NCBI RefSeq assembly: GCF_001267885.1
Contig: NZ_CP012382.1
Coordinates: forward strand, 4,017,001-4,081,000
Length of the DNA: 64,000 nucleotides
DNA from: Streptomyces ambofaciens ATCC 23877
GTDB lineage: Bacteria; Actinomycetota; Actinomycetes; Streptomycetales; Streptomycetaceae
Direction of reading: 5' to 3'
Part shown: positions 41,788 through 50,868 of the stretch, in pieces
How positions within the stretch are numbered: the first letter of the stretch is position 1
How the letters are laid out: each line of letters opens with the position of its first letter
The notes under the pieces: model-generated
The model's database searches: none
The model's input: only the letters and a program-made list of their open reading frames with translations
Told to the model about the DNA's origin: nothing
Program-made: the position numbers and the translations under genes

Positions 41788-43220
41788 GGTCGGACCACCT
41801 GGGTCATCTCGGCGTCTGGGTTGGCGGGAGCGGCGGGTGCCGGTCTGCGCGCGGTGTCGCTGATGCGCAGCAGGATGCCGATCAGGGCCCAGTTCGCGAT
41901 GACGGAGGAACCTCCGTACGCCAGGAAGGGCATGGTCATACCGGTGAGCGGGATGAGACCCATGACACCGCCGGCGACGACGAACACCTGGAGGGCGAAG
42001 GCGCCGGACAGGCCGATGGCCAGGAGCTTGCCGAAGGGGTCGCGGGCGGCGAGGGCGGTGCGCACGCCGCGTTCCACGATCAACGCGTAGAGCAGCAGCA
42101 GCGCCATGAGACCGGCCAGGCCGAGTTCCTCGCCGAAGGTGGCGAGGATGAAGTCGGAGTTGGCGGCGAAGCGGATCAGCTCGGAGTGGCCCTGGCCCCA
42201 GCCGGTGCCGAGGGTGCCGCCGGAGCCGAAGGCCCACAGGGCCTGCATGGCCTGCTCGGAGTGGCCCCCGACGCCCGCGCGGGAGAGCGTGTACTCCTTC
42301 ATCGGGTCGAGCCAGGCGTCGACGCGCTGCTGGATGTGGGGTTCGAAGCTGGCGACGCCGACGGCGCCGACCCCGGACATCAGCAGACCGAAGACGATCC
42401 AGCTGGTCCGCTCGGTGGCCACGTACAGCATGATCACGAACATGCCGAAGAACAGCAGCGAGGTGCCGAGGTCGGTCTCGAAGACCAGGATGAGGATCGA
42501 GACCATCCAGACGACCAGGATGGGGCCGAGGTCGCGGCCGCGCGGCAGGTAGAGGCCCATGAAGCGGCGGCTGGCGAGGGCGAGCGCGTCGCGCTTCACC
42601 ATCAGGTAGCCGGCGAAGAAGATCGCCAGGACGATCTTGGCGAACTCGCCGGGCTGGATGGAGAAGGAGCCGACCTGGATCCAGATCTTGGCGCCGTAGA
42701 TGTTCTTGCCGAGGCCCGGGACCAGGGGCAGCAGCAGCAGGAACAGGGCGCCGACCATGGAGATGTAGGTGTAGCGCTGGAGGACGCGGTGGTCCTTGAG
42801 GAAGATCATCACGGCGACGAACAGGGCGATGCCCATCGCGGTGTACATCAGCTGGCGGGGCGCGGCGGTGCCGGCCTGCTGGATGTCCTGGAGCAGCTCG
42901 GACTGGTCCAGACGCCAGATGGCGACGAGTCCGAGCCCGTTCAGCAGGGTGGCCAGCGGCAGCATCAGCGGGTCCGCGTAGGGGGCGAACTTGCGCACGA
43001 CGAGGTGGCCGACGCCGGCCAGCAGGCCGAGCCCGAGGCCGTAGCTCAGCAGGCCGGCGGGCACCTCGTCGTTGATGGCCAGCCCCACGTTGGCGTAGGC
43101 GAAGACCGGGATGAGGACGGCGAACACGAGCAGTGCCAGCTCGGTGTTGCGCCGGCTCGGCGCGCCGATGGCGCCGATCGTGGACGTGTGGTGCGTCGGC
43201 GAGTTGGTAGTACTGCTCAT
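41784..43220 (-). CDS. rodA: FtsW/RodA/SpoVE family peptidoglycan glycosyltransferase
   Basis: A 478-residue polytopic (10 or more TM) SEDS protein. Conserved signatures are IWIQVGSFSIQPGEFAKI, FETDLGTSLLFFGMF, FGSGGTLGTGWGQG, FIL-ATFGEELG and the C-terminal GMTMPFLAYGGSSVIANW. SEDS enzymes polymerise lipid II in partnership with class B PBPs, and the overlap with pbpA supports a RodA/FtsW-PBP pair. The mycobacterial orthologue at this position is RodA. Which growth phase it serves in this organism cannot be read from sequence. Confidence 0.95.
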   Translation of the reverse strand: MSSTTNSPTHHTSTIGAIGAPSRRNTELALLVFAVLIPVFAYANVGLAINDEVPAGLLSYGLGLGLLAGVGHLVVRKFAPYADPLMLPLATLLNGLGLVAIWRLDQSELLQDIQQAGTAAPRQLMYTAMGIALFVAVMIFLKDHRVLQRYTYISMVGALFLLLLPLVPGLGKNIYGAKIWIQVGSFSIQPGEFAKIVLAIFFAGYLMVKRDALALASRRFMGLYLPRGRDLGPILVVWMVSILILVFETDLGTSLLFFGMFVIMLYVATERTSWIVFGLLMSGVGAVGVASFEPHIQQRVDAWLDPMKEYTLSRAGVGGHSEQAMQALWAFGSGGTLGTGWGQGHSELIRFAANSDFILATFGEELGLAGLMALLLLYALIVERGVRTALAARDPFGKLLAIGLSGAFALQVFVVAGGVMGLIPLTGMTMPFLAYGGSSVIANWALIGILLRISDTARRPAPAAPANPDAEMTQVVRP

Positions 43221-43247
43221 CGTGTGACAGGGCCTCTCACGGCTTGC

Positions 43248-44810
43248 CTACTGCTTACCGCACAGCGAGACGACCTTCTGCTCTTCCTCCGAGAGGGTCG
43301 GTCCGGAGCCTGGAGTGGGTGCGGTCGTGGACGGGGACTCGGACGATTCGGGTGCCTTCGGCGACTGCGACGCGTTCGGTGACACGTTCGGAGTCGGTGA
43401 GGCCTTGGACGTGAAGGAGGCGGGAGTGGTTCCCGTGGTGCCTCCGGCCTCGCCCTCGCCCGTCTTCGCGTTCTTCTCGGTCTCCGCGGTGCGCCGGTCG
43501 GCCTGCTTCTTGCAGGCCGAGGCCTGCACCGCGAGTTCCTCGATCTTGGCCCGGGCGTTGTTCAGGTCGCTCTCGGGGATGGTGGCCTCGACCAGTTTCT
43601 GCTGGTAGGGCGGCAGGTACTTGAGTTCGATCTCGGGGTGGTCCTTCTGGACCTTCGAGAGCGACACCCAGGCGAGGTCCTGGCTGATGCCCCGGTACAG
43701 CGCGAGGTGGTCGTCCTTGGTGCCGACGTAGTACTGGGTCTGCGTCCAGCGCCAGCCGCCGTAGACGCCGCCGCCGATGACGGCGAGGGCGAGCACGGTG
43801 TACAGGGATCTCTTCAGCCACCGCCGGTTCTTGCGGGGCTTGACGAAGTCGTCGGGACCGTAGTCGTCGAAGTCGCCGGCGGGGATGTAGCCGGTGGTGT
43901 CACCGCTGCCGGGCGGGCCGAACTCGCCGCCCCCGCGGCGCTGTCCGCCGCCCTGGCGGCCGAGGCCGGCGGCGCGGCCGGCCGGGGTCTGCATGATGCC
44001 GTTGTCGCCGAACTGGGCCTGGTTCTCGGCGACGGCGCCGACGACCACGGGGGTGTCGGAGAGCTGTCCGGCGAGGGTGTCGCCCGTGTCGAGGTCGAGG
44101 ACGTCGGCGACGATGACGGTGATGTTGTCGGGGCCGCCGCCGCGCAGGGCGAGCTGGATCAGCTCCTGCACGGTCTCCTGGGGGCCCTGGTAGCTGGCGA
44201 GGGTGTCCTCCATCGTCTGGTGGGAGACGACGCCGGAGAGTCCGTCGGAGCAGATGAGGTAGCGGTCGCCGGCCCGCACCTCGCGGATGGACAGGTCGGG
44301 TTCGACGTGGTCGCCGCTGCCGAGGGCACGCATCAGCAGGGAGCGCTGCGGGTGGGTGCCCGCCTCCTCCTCGGTGATGCGGCCCTCGTCGACGAGGCGC
44401 TGCACCCAGGTGTGGTCCTGCGTGATCTGCGTGAGGACGCCGTCGCGCAGCAGATAGGCGCGGGAGTCGCCGACGTGGACCATGCCCAGGCGCTGGCCGG
44501 TCCACAGCAGGGCGGTGAGGGTGGTGCCCATGCCTTCGAGGGCGGGGTCCTCCTCGACCATCTGCCGCAGCTGGTCGTTGGCGCGCTGCACGGCGGTGCC
44601 GAGGGAGGTGAGGATGTCCGAGCCGGGCACGTCGTCGTCGAGGGCGACGATGGTCGAGATCACCTCCGAGGAGGCGACCTCGCCGGCGGCCTGGCCGCCC
44701 ATGCCGTCGGCGATGGCGAGCAGGCGCGGACCGGCGTAACCGGAGTCCTCGTTGCCCTCGCGGATCATGCCCTTGTGCGATCCGGCGGCGAAGCGCAGTG
44801 ACAGACTCAT
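43248..44810 (-). CDS. pstP: PP2C-family Ser/Thr phosphatase PstP
   Basis: The 520-residue membrane phosphatase reverses PknB-type phosphorylation. The PP2C domain (~5-237) has the metal-binding NEDSGY, ADGMGG (Asp35), GDSRAYL, SDGLSG (Asp189) and GPDN (Asp228) motifs. A Gly/Gln-rich linker, a basic patch and a transmembrane helix (~335-353) follow, then a ~165-residue outside domain ending in a Ser/Thr/Pro-rich tail and CGKQ. I start at ATG 44808-44810 (MSLSLRFAAGSHKGM) behind GAGGTGCGC; a GTG at 44867 would add 19 residues. Confidence 0.93.
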   Translation of the reverse strand: MSLSLRFAAGSHKGMIREGNEDSGYAGPRLLAIADGMGGQAAGEVASSEVISTIVALDDDVPGSDILTSLGTAVQRANDQLRQMVEEDPALEGMGTTLTALLWTGQRLGMVHVGDSRAYLLRDGVLTQITQDHTWVQRLVDEGRITEEEAGTHPQRSLLMRALGSGDHVEPDLSIREVRAGDRYLICSDGLSGVVSHQTMEDTLASYQGPQETVQELIQLALRGGGPDNITVIVADVLDLDTGDTLAGQLSDTPVVVGAVAENQAQFGDNGIMQTPAGRAAGLGRQGGGQRRGGGEFGPPGSGDTTGYIPAGDFDDYGPDDFVKPRKNRRWLKRSLYTVLALAVIGGGVYGGWRWTQTQYYVGTKDDHLALYRGISQDLAWVSLSKVQKDHPEIELKYLPPYQQKLVEATIPESDLNNARAKIEELAVQASACKKQADRRTAETEKNAKTGEGEAGGTTGTTPASFTSKASPTPNVSPNASQSPKAPESSESPSTTAPTPGSGPTLSEEEQKVVSLCGKQ

Positions 44811-44951
44811 GCGCACCTCGCCCGTCGGCTCCGACTGCAGCCGGTCGTGTCGAGCCACACTGCCCACCCTCCGGTCGGGAGCGCGCCGGGGCCCGGGGTG
44901 CCGGCCGCCGCTGCGTGCTCGCTCCGCTCGCGCTCATTCATTGGTGTAGCA

Positions 44952-45470
44952 CTACTTCCGCAGCTCGATGACGGTCTTGCCGATGCGGATCGGCGCGCCC
45001 AGCGCAACGGGCGTGGGGGTCGTCAGCCGGGACCGGTCCAGGTACGTGCCGTTCGTGGATCCCAGGTCCTCGACGATCCACTGACCGTTCTGGTCCGGGT
45101 AGATCCTGGCATGGCGGCTGGAGGCGTAGTCGTCGTCCAGCACGATCGTCGAGTCGTGTGCCCGGCCGAGCGTGATGGTCTGGCCCTGGAGGGCAACGGT
45201 GGTGCCGGTGAGGGTGCCCTCCGTCACGACCAGTTTGGTGGGCGCGCCCCGGCGGCCCCGGCCGCCGCTCTGCTGCTGGCGCTGCGGTGGAGGCGCCTGG
45301 CCCTGGCGCGCGGTGGCCTGCTGTGGTCGGGCGGCTTCGCGCCGCGCCCCGCGCTGGGTGACCCGCGTACCGAACAGGTCGCTGCGGATGACCTGCACGG
45401 CCACGATCACGAACAGCCACAGTACGGCCAGAAAACCCAGCCGCATGACCGTGAGGGTCAGCTCTGACAT
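44952..45470 (-). CDS. fhaB: FHA domain membrane protein FhaB
   Basis: 172 residues: an N-terminal transmembrane helix (LTVMRLGFLAVLWLFVIVAV), a Gln/Arg-rich linker and a C-terminal FHA domain with TLGRAHDSTIVLDDDYASSRHARI and the conserved LGSTNGTYLD. FHA domains bind phosphothreonine, so it probably recruits a PknB-phosphorylated partner at the membrane. ATG start at 45468-45470, 10 bases after the fhaA stop. Confidence 0.95.
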   Translation of the reverse strand: MSELTLTVMRLGFLAVLWLFVIVAVQVIRSDLFGTRVTQRGARREAARPQQATARQGQAPPPQRQQQSGGRGRRGAPTKLVVTEGTLTGTTVALQGQTITLGRAHDSTIVLDDDYASSRHARIYPDQNGQWIVEDLGSTNGTYLDRSRLTTPTPVALGAPIRIGKTVIELRK

Positions 45471-45480
45471 TGCCCCCGGA

Positions 45481-46365
45481 TCACCCTTCGGCTTGCCTAT
45501 AGATAACGGTGGTGCTGCCCACGACGATCCGCGAGCCGTCGCGGAGCGTAGCGCGGGTGGTGTGCTGCCCGTCCACCACGATGCCGTTGGTGGACCCGAG
45601 ATCCTGGATCGTCGAGGGCGTTCCGGTCCGGATCTCGCAGTGCCGGCGGGAGACGCCGGGGTCGTCGATCCGCACGTCGGCCTCGGTGCTGCGTCCGAGC
45701 ACGAGGGTCGCGCGGGAGATCTGATGGCGGGTGCCGTTGATCTCGATCCAGTGGCGGGTGCGTCCGCCGGCCGCGGGTGCGGCCGGGGGCTGCTGGCCGC
45801 CCGCGGGCTGCGGGTAGCCGTATCCGCCGGGGCGTCCGCCGGGCGGCGGGGCGCTCGGCATGGGCGGGGCGCCCGCGGGGGCTGCGGGCTGCGGGTACCC
45901 GTAGCCACCGCCCGGGGCGCCGGGCCGCCCGGAGGGGGCGGCAGGCGCGGCCGGGCCCGCGGGCGCCGGGCCGCCGCCCTGATGGCTGCTGGAGGAGGCG
46001 AGCGTACGGCTGCGCACCCGGTACAGACCGGTGTCCAGGTCGTCGGCCTTCTCCAGGTGGACCTTGATCGGTCCCATGAAGGTGTAGCGCTGCTGCTTGG
46101 CGTAGTCCCGGACCATGCCGGCGAGCTCGTCGCCCAGCTGGCCGGAGTAGGGGCTGAGGCGCTCGAAGTCGGGCGTGCTCAGCTCCACGATGAAGTCATT
46201 GGGTACGACGGTGCGGTCGCGGTTCCAGATGGTCGCGTTGTTGTCGCATTCGCGCTGGAGCGCTCCCGCGATCTCCACGGGCTGCACCTCGGACTTGAAC
46301 ACCTTCGCGAAGGTGCCGTTGACCAGACCTTCGAGACGCTGCTCGAACTTCTTCAGGACTCCCAT
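45481..46365 (-). CDS. fhaA: FhaA, DUF3662 and FHA domain protein
   Basis: A 294-residue cytoplasmic protein. The N-terminal DUF3662 domain (~1-120) opens MGVLKKFEQRLEGLVNGTFA and contains VEIAGALQRECDN. A Gly/Pro/Tyr-rich linker carries a YGYPQPA repeat. The C-terminal FHA domain (~205-290) has VLGRSTEADVRIDDPGVSRRH and LGSTNGIVVDG. In mycobacteria FhaA binds phosphorylated wall-synthesis factors. It appears to be the first gene of the fhaA-fhaB-pstP-rodA-pbpA unit, with promoter sequences expected in 46366-46560. Confidence 0.95.
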   Translation of the reverse strand: MGVLKKFEQRLEGLVNGTFAKVFKSEVQPVEIAGALQRECDNNATIWNRDRTVVPNDFIVELSTPDFERLSPYSGQLGDELAGMVRDYAKQQRYTFMGPIKVHLEKADDLDTGLYRVRSRTLASSSSHQGGGPAPAGPAAPAAPSGRPGAPGGGYGYPQPAAPAGAPPMPSAPPPGGRPGGYGYPQPAGGQQPPAAPAAGGRTRHWIEINGTRHQISRATLVLGRSTEADVRIDDPGVSRRHCEIRTGTPSTIQDLGSTNGIVVDGQHTTRATLRDGSRIVVGSTTVIYRQAEG

Positions 46366-46389
46366 GGGGCACCTCCTCCGTCGCTGCCG

Positions 46390-46490
46390 TCCTGTCCACT
46401 GCCGTGCGCACTGCCGCCTTGCGTGCTGCCTTGCGTACTGCGTTGTGTACTGCCGCCTTGCGTACTGCTGCCTTGTGTCCTGCCCGGGTG
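46390..46490. repeat. Degenerate short tandem repeats upstream of fhaA
   Basis: About seven imperfect copies of a 13-16 base motif around CTGCCGCCTTGCGTA occur between 46390 and 46490, right before the fhaA start on the minus strand. The 571-bp fhaA-tRNA spacer has no supported gene. The repeats may form part of the fhaA leader or promoter. Confidence 0.6.
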
Positions 46491-46852
46491 TCTACCGCTC
46501 ACCCGCGCACTGTCCACCTGGTACTGCTTACTGATCGTATCCACGCGCCGGTCGATCGGCTGGTTCCCCCTGTCGGCCCGGTCGACAGGTGTCGACGCCT
46601 CTCGGAGTTCCCGCCGAAGGTCCCCTTCGAACTCGCGGGGCCCCACGGGACGCGCTCCCGCAGGTACTCATGCCCAGGATCGTAGAGGCGGCCGCAGACC
46701 AGTGTCCCGCACCTGGCCGCGGACCCCTACCGGCTCCCGGGGAGACGGCCCGGACCGGTACGAGGTTGATACGTGAACGGCCGGCAGTCGGGACGAGTGC
46801 CCGAAGGAGGGCGGGCGCCCCGGTCCCCGGCCCCTCCCGCCTGGAAAGGGAT

Positions 46853-46882
46853 GTGAATCCACCCCGTACAGCGTGCTAATGT
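46853..46882 (+). promoter_or_regulatory. Candidate promoter of tRNA-Leu
   Basis: TAATGT at 46877-46882 resembles a -10 box, with a weak -35-like GTGAAT at 46853-46858 (18-base spacing), about 55 bp before the tRNA. Confidence 0.4.
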
Positions 46883-46936
46883 TCTCGTGTCGGAAGGCGC
46901 CGGACCGCAAGGAAAGGCCCCGAGGACACACCCAAT

Positions 46937-47023
46937 GCGCGGGTGGCGGAATAGGCAGACGCGCTGGATTCAGGTTCCAGTGCCCGCAAGGGCGTGGGGG
47001 TTCAACTCCCCCCTCGCGCACCA
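46937..47023 (+). tRNA. leuT: tRNA-Leu (anticodon CAG)
   Basis: A class II cloverleaf with a long variable arm (TGCCCGCAAGGGCGT). The acceptor GCGCGGG pairs with CTCGCGC, the anticodon stem CTGGA/TCCAG encloses TTCAGGT with anticodon CAG, and the T-arm contains GGGGGTTCAACTCCCCC. CCA is encoded at 47021-47023. leuT also closes the fhaA cluster in mycobacteria. Confidence 0.97.
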
Positions 47024-47025
47024 GT

Positions 47026-47062
47026 CGAAAGCCCCCCAGGTCTCGGACCTGGGGGGCTTTCG
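47026..47062. terminator. Terminator after tRNA-Leu
   Basis: A perfect 16-bp stem (47026-47041 with 47047-47062) around CTCGG. It also faces the convergent dioxygenase gene. Confidence 0.9.
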
Positions 47063-47118
47063 CATGCCTGGGCGCGGTGCGCCGGCCTCCGGTGTGGCGT
47101 CGCGTTGTGAGGAAGGTC

Positions 47119-48039
47119 TCAGGGCTCGGAGCGCCACAGGGCGGGCACGTTGGGCGGTTCCCAGCCCGCCATCGAGGTGTGCGCCTGGAGACAGCGGTAG
47201 GAGCGGCCGCCGTGGGTCACGCGGTCGCCGACGGCGTACGGGCGGCCGGCCGTCCAGGTGCCGCTCGGCGGGTCGGTCGGCGGTTCGGTGGGGTCAGGGC
47301 CCGGGGCGCCGTCCACGTTCAGGACGAAGTCGAAGGTGGCCGTCCTGCCGCCGCCGACGGCGCGCACGTTCATCAGCAGTGCCGGGTCGAAGAGGGCGTC
47401 CGTGCCGTTGCGGGGCTCGCCGGGGAAGTACAGCTGGGTGGTCAGGACGGGTTCACCGGGGGCCTGCGCCTTGACGTGTATGTGCCGGGTACGGCCCGGA
47501 TAGAGGCCGGGGACGATCGTCCGGAGGGTGAACCCGCCGGAGGCGTCGGTGAACTGGTGGCCGCGGAAGGCGTACCCGGCCATGTCGTAGGCGCCGGCGT
47601 TGTCGGCCTGCCAGAAGTCGAGGAGGACGCCGGGCAGGGGGACGCAGTTCCGGCCGAAGACGTAGCCGCTGACGGTCAGTCGGGTGCCGGCGGTGCCGGG
47701 CGTCACCAGGTCGGTGCGCAGCGGGGAGTTCGGTCTGAAGTAGGGGCCCTCCATCTGGTCCGGCGTCGGGTCGTCCCCGTCGTCGCAGAAGGGGGTCGGC
47801 GGCAGGGGCCGGTCGGTGGAGGAGCGGACGGCGTCCCGGGCGAGCGCCAGGGAGCCGGTGGCGAGCAGCGGGACGGCCGCGCCGGCGGCGACGGCCGCCC
47901 TGAGGAGCGTCTTGCGGCTGATGCCGCGGTCGGTGGCGGGGGCGGTGGCGGGGCCGGGCTCGGTGGCGGGGCCGGAACCGGTGCCGGAACCGGTGGCGGG
48001 GTCGGGGCCGTCGGGGACGGCGGGCGTGTCGGAGGTCAT
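47119..48039 (-). CDS. Secreted intradiol dioxygenase with C-terminal chitin/cellulose-binding module
   Basis: A 306-residue exported protein. A Tat-like signal (ISRKTLLRAAVAAGAAVPLL, ~40-59) is followed by an intradiol ring-cleavage dioxygenase domain. Likely Fe(III) ligands are Tyr151 (GAYD), Tyr180 (GLYPG), His186 and His188 (RHIHVK). A Pro-rich linker leads to a CBM5/12-like module (~260-304: TWTAGRPYAVGDRVTHGGRS, YRCLQAHTSMAGWEPP, LWR). The enzyme would open catechol-type rings while bound to a polysaccharide. A similar fusion has been described in a biomass-degrading Streptomyces. ATG 48037-48039 behind GAGGAACC. Confidence 0.88.
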   Translation of the reverse strand: MTSDTPAVPDGPDPATGSGTGSGPATEPGPATAPATDRGISRKTLLRAAVAAGAAVPLLATGSLALARDAVRSSTDRPLPPTPFCDDGDDPTPDQMEGPYFRPNSPLRTDLVTPGTAGTRLTVSGYVFGRNCVPLPGVLLDFWQADNAGAYDMAGYAFRGHQFTDASGGFTLRTIVPGLYPGRTRHIHVKAQAPGEPVLTTQLYFPGEPRNGTDALFDPALLMNVRAVGGGRTATFDFVLNVDGAPGPDPTEPPTDPPSGTWTAGRPYAVGDRVTHGGRSYRCLQAHTSMAGWEPPNVPALWRSEP

Positions 48040-48339
48040 GGCGGTTCCTCGGTCTCCTCGGTGGGGGTGGTCCCTGGGGAAGGCGGACGGGACGTGCGGC
48101 ATCCGGGACGTCGGGGACAGGGAGCGCGCCCGCCGGCGCGGGGCAGGCCGCCGTTGTGGCTTCGGCGGGCGCGCTCCGTGGTGATCGCTGGAAACCGTAG
48201 GCGCGCCGGTGGGGGCGCGGGCACCCCCTGTTCCGCCCTCTGCCCGGCGTTATGCGGGCGCTGGGGCTGGGCCGTGTACGGGCGGGCCGGCCGGGGGTAC
48301 GGTCGTGGCGCGGCGGCGTCGGTGGACGGCGGCGGCACG

Positions 48340-48480
48340 GTGCGGTGCGGGTCGGGTAGGTGTCGGGTCGGGCAGGAGTCGGGTCGGGTGAGGCCCGGGT
48401 CGGGCAGGGCTCGCGTCGGGCAAGGCGCGGGTCGGGTACGGGTCGGGGTGCAGGTGAGTCGCGTGCGAGTCGGGTACGGG
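48340..48480. repeat. Degenerate GGGTCGGG-type repeats
   Basis: Plus-strand 48340-48480 contains about ten copies of a motif close to GGGTCGGGYA, directly before the DUF2252 gene and within the 461-bp spacer 48040-48500. The frame through it gives low-complexity Gly/Arg and is not taken as coding. Confidence 0.6.
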
Positions 48481-48500
48481 GAACGGGGAGGGCGGCCGGG

Positions 48501-49946
48501 ATGACCGGGGCGAAGCAGGGGGCGGGTACGGACGCGGGGGCGCCCGCGGGCGCGAAGGAGGGCGCGCGGTTGCCGGTCGTGCCGGGGTTCGCGGAGTGGC
48601 CCTGCGGCGGCTCGCCGAAGGCCGAGGGCAAGGCGCTGCGCACGCGCGTCCCGCGCTCCGCGCACGCCGCCCTCGACCTGGACGGTTCCCGGCCGGACGC
48701 GGTGAGCGCGGTGGAGGAGTCCAACCGCGGCCGGATACCCGGGCTCGTCCCGCTCCGGGCGGGACGGATGTCGGCCACGCCGTTCGCCTTCCTGCGCGGG
48801 TCGGCCGGGCTGATGGCGTACGACCTGGCGCGCACGCCGACGACCGGGATCGGCGCGCAGATCTGCGGTGACGCGCACGCCGCCAACTTCGGCCTCTACG
48901 GGGACGCCCGCGGTGACCTGGTCATCGACCTGAACGACTTCGACGAGACGGTCTTCGGCCCCTGGGAGTGGGACCTCAAGCGGCTGGCCACCTCCGTCGT
49001 CCTCGCGGGCCGCGAGGCCGGAGCCGACGAGGACGCCTGCCGCGAGGCCGCCCACGGCACGGCCGGCGCCTACCGGCGCACCATGCGGCTGCTGGCCAAG
49101 CTCCCGGCGCTGGACGCCTGGAACGCCATCGCGGACGAGGAACTCGTCTCCCACAGCGACGCCCACGACCTGCTCGGCACCCTGGAGCGGGTCTCCGAGA
49201 AGGCGCGGGCCAACACCAGCGGGCGCTTCGCCGCCAGGTCGACCGAGTCCACCGAGGACGGCGGACGGCGCTTCGTGGACGCTCCGCCGGTGCTGCGCCG
49301 GGTCACGGACGAGGAGGCGGCGGCGGTCGCGGCCTCCCTGGAGCAGTACCTGACGACCCTGTCCGAGGACCGGCTGCCGCTGCTGGCCCGCTACGCGGTG
49401 CACGACGTCGCCTTCCGGGTCGTGGGTACCGGCAGCGTGGGCACGCGGTCCTACGTCGTGCTGCTCCTGGACCATCGCGGCGAGCCGCTCGTGCTCCAGG
49501 TCAAGGAGGCCCGGCCCTCCGCGCTGCTGCCGCACCTGGCGACCGCGGGCTTCGACGTCCCCGAGGTCGCGCACGAGGGGCGCCGGGTGGTCATGGGGCA
49601 GAAGCGGATGCAGGTGGTCAGCGACAACCTGCTGGGCTGGACGTCCGTCGACGGGCGGCCGTACCAGGTGCGGCAGTTCCGCAACCGCAAGGGCAGCGTC
49701 GACGCCACGGCCCTGGCCGCCGACCAGATGGACGACTACGGGCGCATGACCGGGGCCCTGCTGGCCCGCGCCCACGCGCACAGCGCCGACCCGTGGCTCA
49801 TCGCCGGCTACTGCGGCAAGAACGGTGAACTGGACGAGGCGGTGGCCGCCTTCGCCGTGGCCTACGCCGACCGCACGGAGGCCGATCACGCCGAGCTGGC
49901 CGCCGCGGTGCGGGCGGGGCGGGTCGCGGCGGAGCGGGGGATGTGA
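48501..49946 (+). CDS. DUF2252 family protein
   Basis: A 481-residue protein from ATG 48501 behind GGGGAGGGCGG. DUF2252 signatures are clear: RMSATPFAFLRGSAGLMAYDL, ICGDAHAANFGLYGD, LVIDLNDFDETVFGPWEWDLKRLA, then VVMGQKRMQ. The GDAHxxN and DxNDFD motifs recall aminoglycoside phosphotransferase/kinase-like folds, so phosphotransfer is plausible but unproven. No partner gene is evident. The next gene is a J-domain-like protein 74 bp on. Confidence 0.9.
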   Translation: MTGAKQGAGTDAGAPAGAKEGARLPVVPGFAEWPCGGSPKAEGKALRTRVPRSAHAALDLDGSRPDAVSAVEESNRGRIPGLVPLRAGRMSATPFAFLRGSAGLMAYDLARTPTTGIGAQICGDAHAANFGLYGDARGDLVIDLNDFDETVFGPWEWDLKRLATSVVLAGREAGADEDACREAAHGTAGAYRRTMRLLAKLPALDAWNAIADEELVSHSDAHDLLGTLERVSEKARANTSGRFAARSTESTEDGGRRFVDAPPVLRRVTDEEAAAVAASLEQYLTTLSEDRLPLLARYAVHDVAFRVVGTGSVGTRSYVVLLLDHRGEPLVLQVKEARPSALLPHLATAGFDVPEVAHEGRRVVMGQKRMQVVSDNLLGWTSVDGRPYQVRQFRNRKGSVDATALAADQMDDYGRMTGALLARAHAHSADPWLIAGYCGKNGELDEAVAAFAVAYADRTEADHAELAAAVRAGRVAAERGM

Positions 49947-50020
49947 GGACGGTTCCCGGGCTCGGGCGGGCCGCCGCGCGGGCCGGAGGGGGCGGGCGGA
50001 TCGTGGCCTAGGCTGGACGG

Positions 50021-50836
50021 GTGACGACGCCGGAAGCTGAGCCCGAGCAGGGGGGTGCGCCGCGTCCCGAGGAACGGCTGGAACAGGCCGTACGGGCCGC
50101 CGAGCAGGCACTCATCGAGTACGAGATCGCGCTGGAGACCTTCCGCGTGGAGGTCGAGAACTTCTCCCGGCTGCACGAACAGCGGCTCGGCCCGGTGTAC
50201 GCGCGGCTCGAGGAGCTGGAGGCGCAGATCCTGGAGGCCCGGGCGGCCCGCACCGGCGACGCCGAGGACCGGCGCCGGGCCGACGAGGCGCGGGCCGCGC
50301 TGCTGCCGATCCCCGGGGTCGAGGAGCTGCTGCACGGCTGGATGGACGGGGACGGGCTGTTCCCCGAGGCCTCGGCGATGCTCACCGACCAGGCGGTACG
50401 CCCGCCGCAGCGGGTGCGCCCTGGTGAGGAGGCCCGCAAGCTCTACCGCGAGCTGGCCCGCAAGGCCCACCCCGACCTGGCGCAGGAGGAGGACGAACGG
50501 GTCCGGCGTGAGGAGTTCATCACCCGGGTCAACGCCGCCTACGCCCGCGGTGACGAGGCGCAGCTGCGGGAGCTGGCCGAGGAGTGGGCCGCCGGTCCGG
50601 TGCCCGAGCGGCGCCCGAGTCGCGGCGAGGAGCTGTACGCCCGTCTCGAATGGCTCGACCGGCGCAAGGAGATGCTCACGCTGCTCGCCAAGGAGCTGGA
50701 GGAGAGCGCGATCGGCGCCATGCTCCGGCTGGCCCCGGACGATCCCGACCGCCTGCTGGAGGAGATCGCCGAGCAGTTGGCGACCCAGGTGCGGGAGCGG
50801 GAGTCGGAGCTGGCGGCGGCGCTCGGGCAGGACTGA
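50021..50836 (+). CDS. J-domain-like protein with N-terminal coiled coil
   Basis: 271 residues from GTG 50021. A coiled-coil region (~18-95; EQAVRAAEQALIEYEIALET and RLEELEAQILEARAAR) precedes a J-like domain with ARKLYRELARKAHPDLAQEE (HPD at 150-152) and EEFITRVNAAYARGDEAQLREL. The C-terminus (RLEWLDRRKEMLTLLAKELE) is again helical. The HPD motif suggests contact with a DnaK-type Hsp70. The client is unknown. A rhodanese gene follows after 32 bases. Confidence 0.82.
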   Translation: MTTPEAEPEQGGAPRPEERLEQAVRAAEQALIEYEIALETFRVEVENFSRLHEQRLGPVYARLEELEAQILEARAARTGDAEDRRRADEARAALLPIPGVEELLHGWMDGDGLFPEASAMLTDQAVRPPQRVRPGEEARKLYRELARKAHPDLAQEEDERVRREEFITRVNAAYARGDEAQLRELAEEWAAGPVPERRPSRGEELYARLEWLDRRKEMLTLLAKELEESAIGAMLRLAPDDPDRLLEEIAEQLATQVRERESELAAALGQD

Positions 50837-50868
50837 GCCGGGGCGCCGGCTCCGGTAGCGTCTGGGGC

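Noticed and set aside
48360..48500. N-terminal extension of the DUF2252 protein through the GGGTCGGG repeats
   Set aside because: The extension is repeat-derived Gly/Arg sequence. The ATG at 48501 has a good Shine-Dalgarno and precedes the conserved domain.
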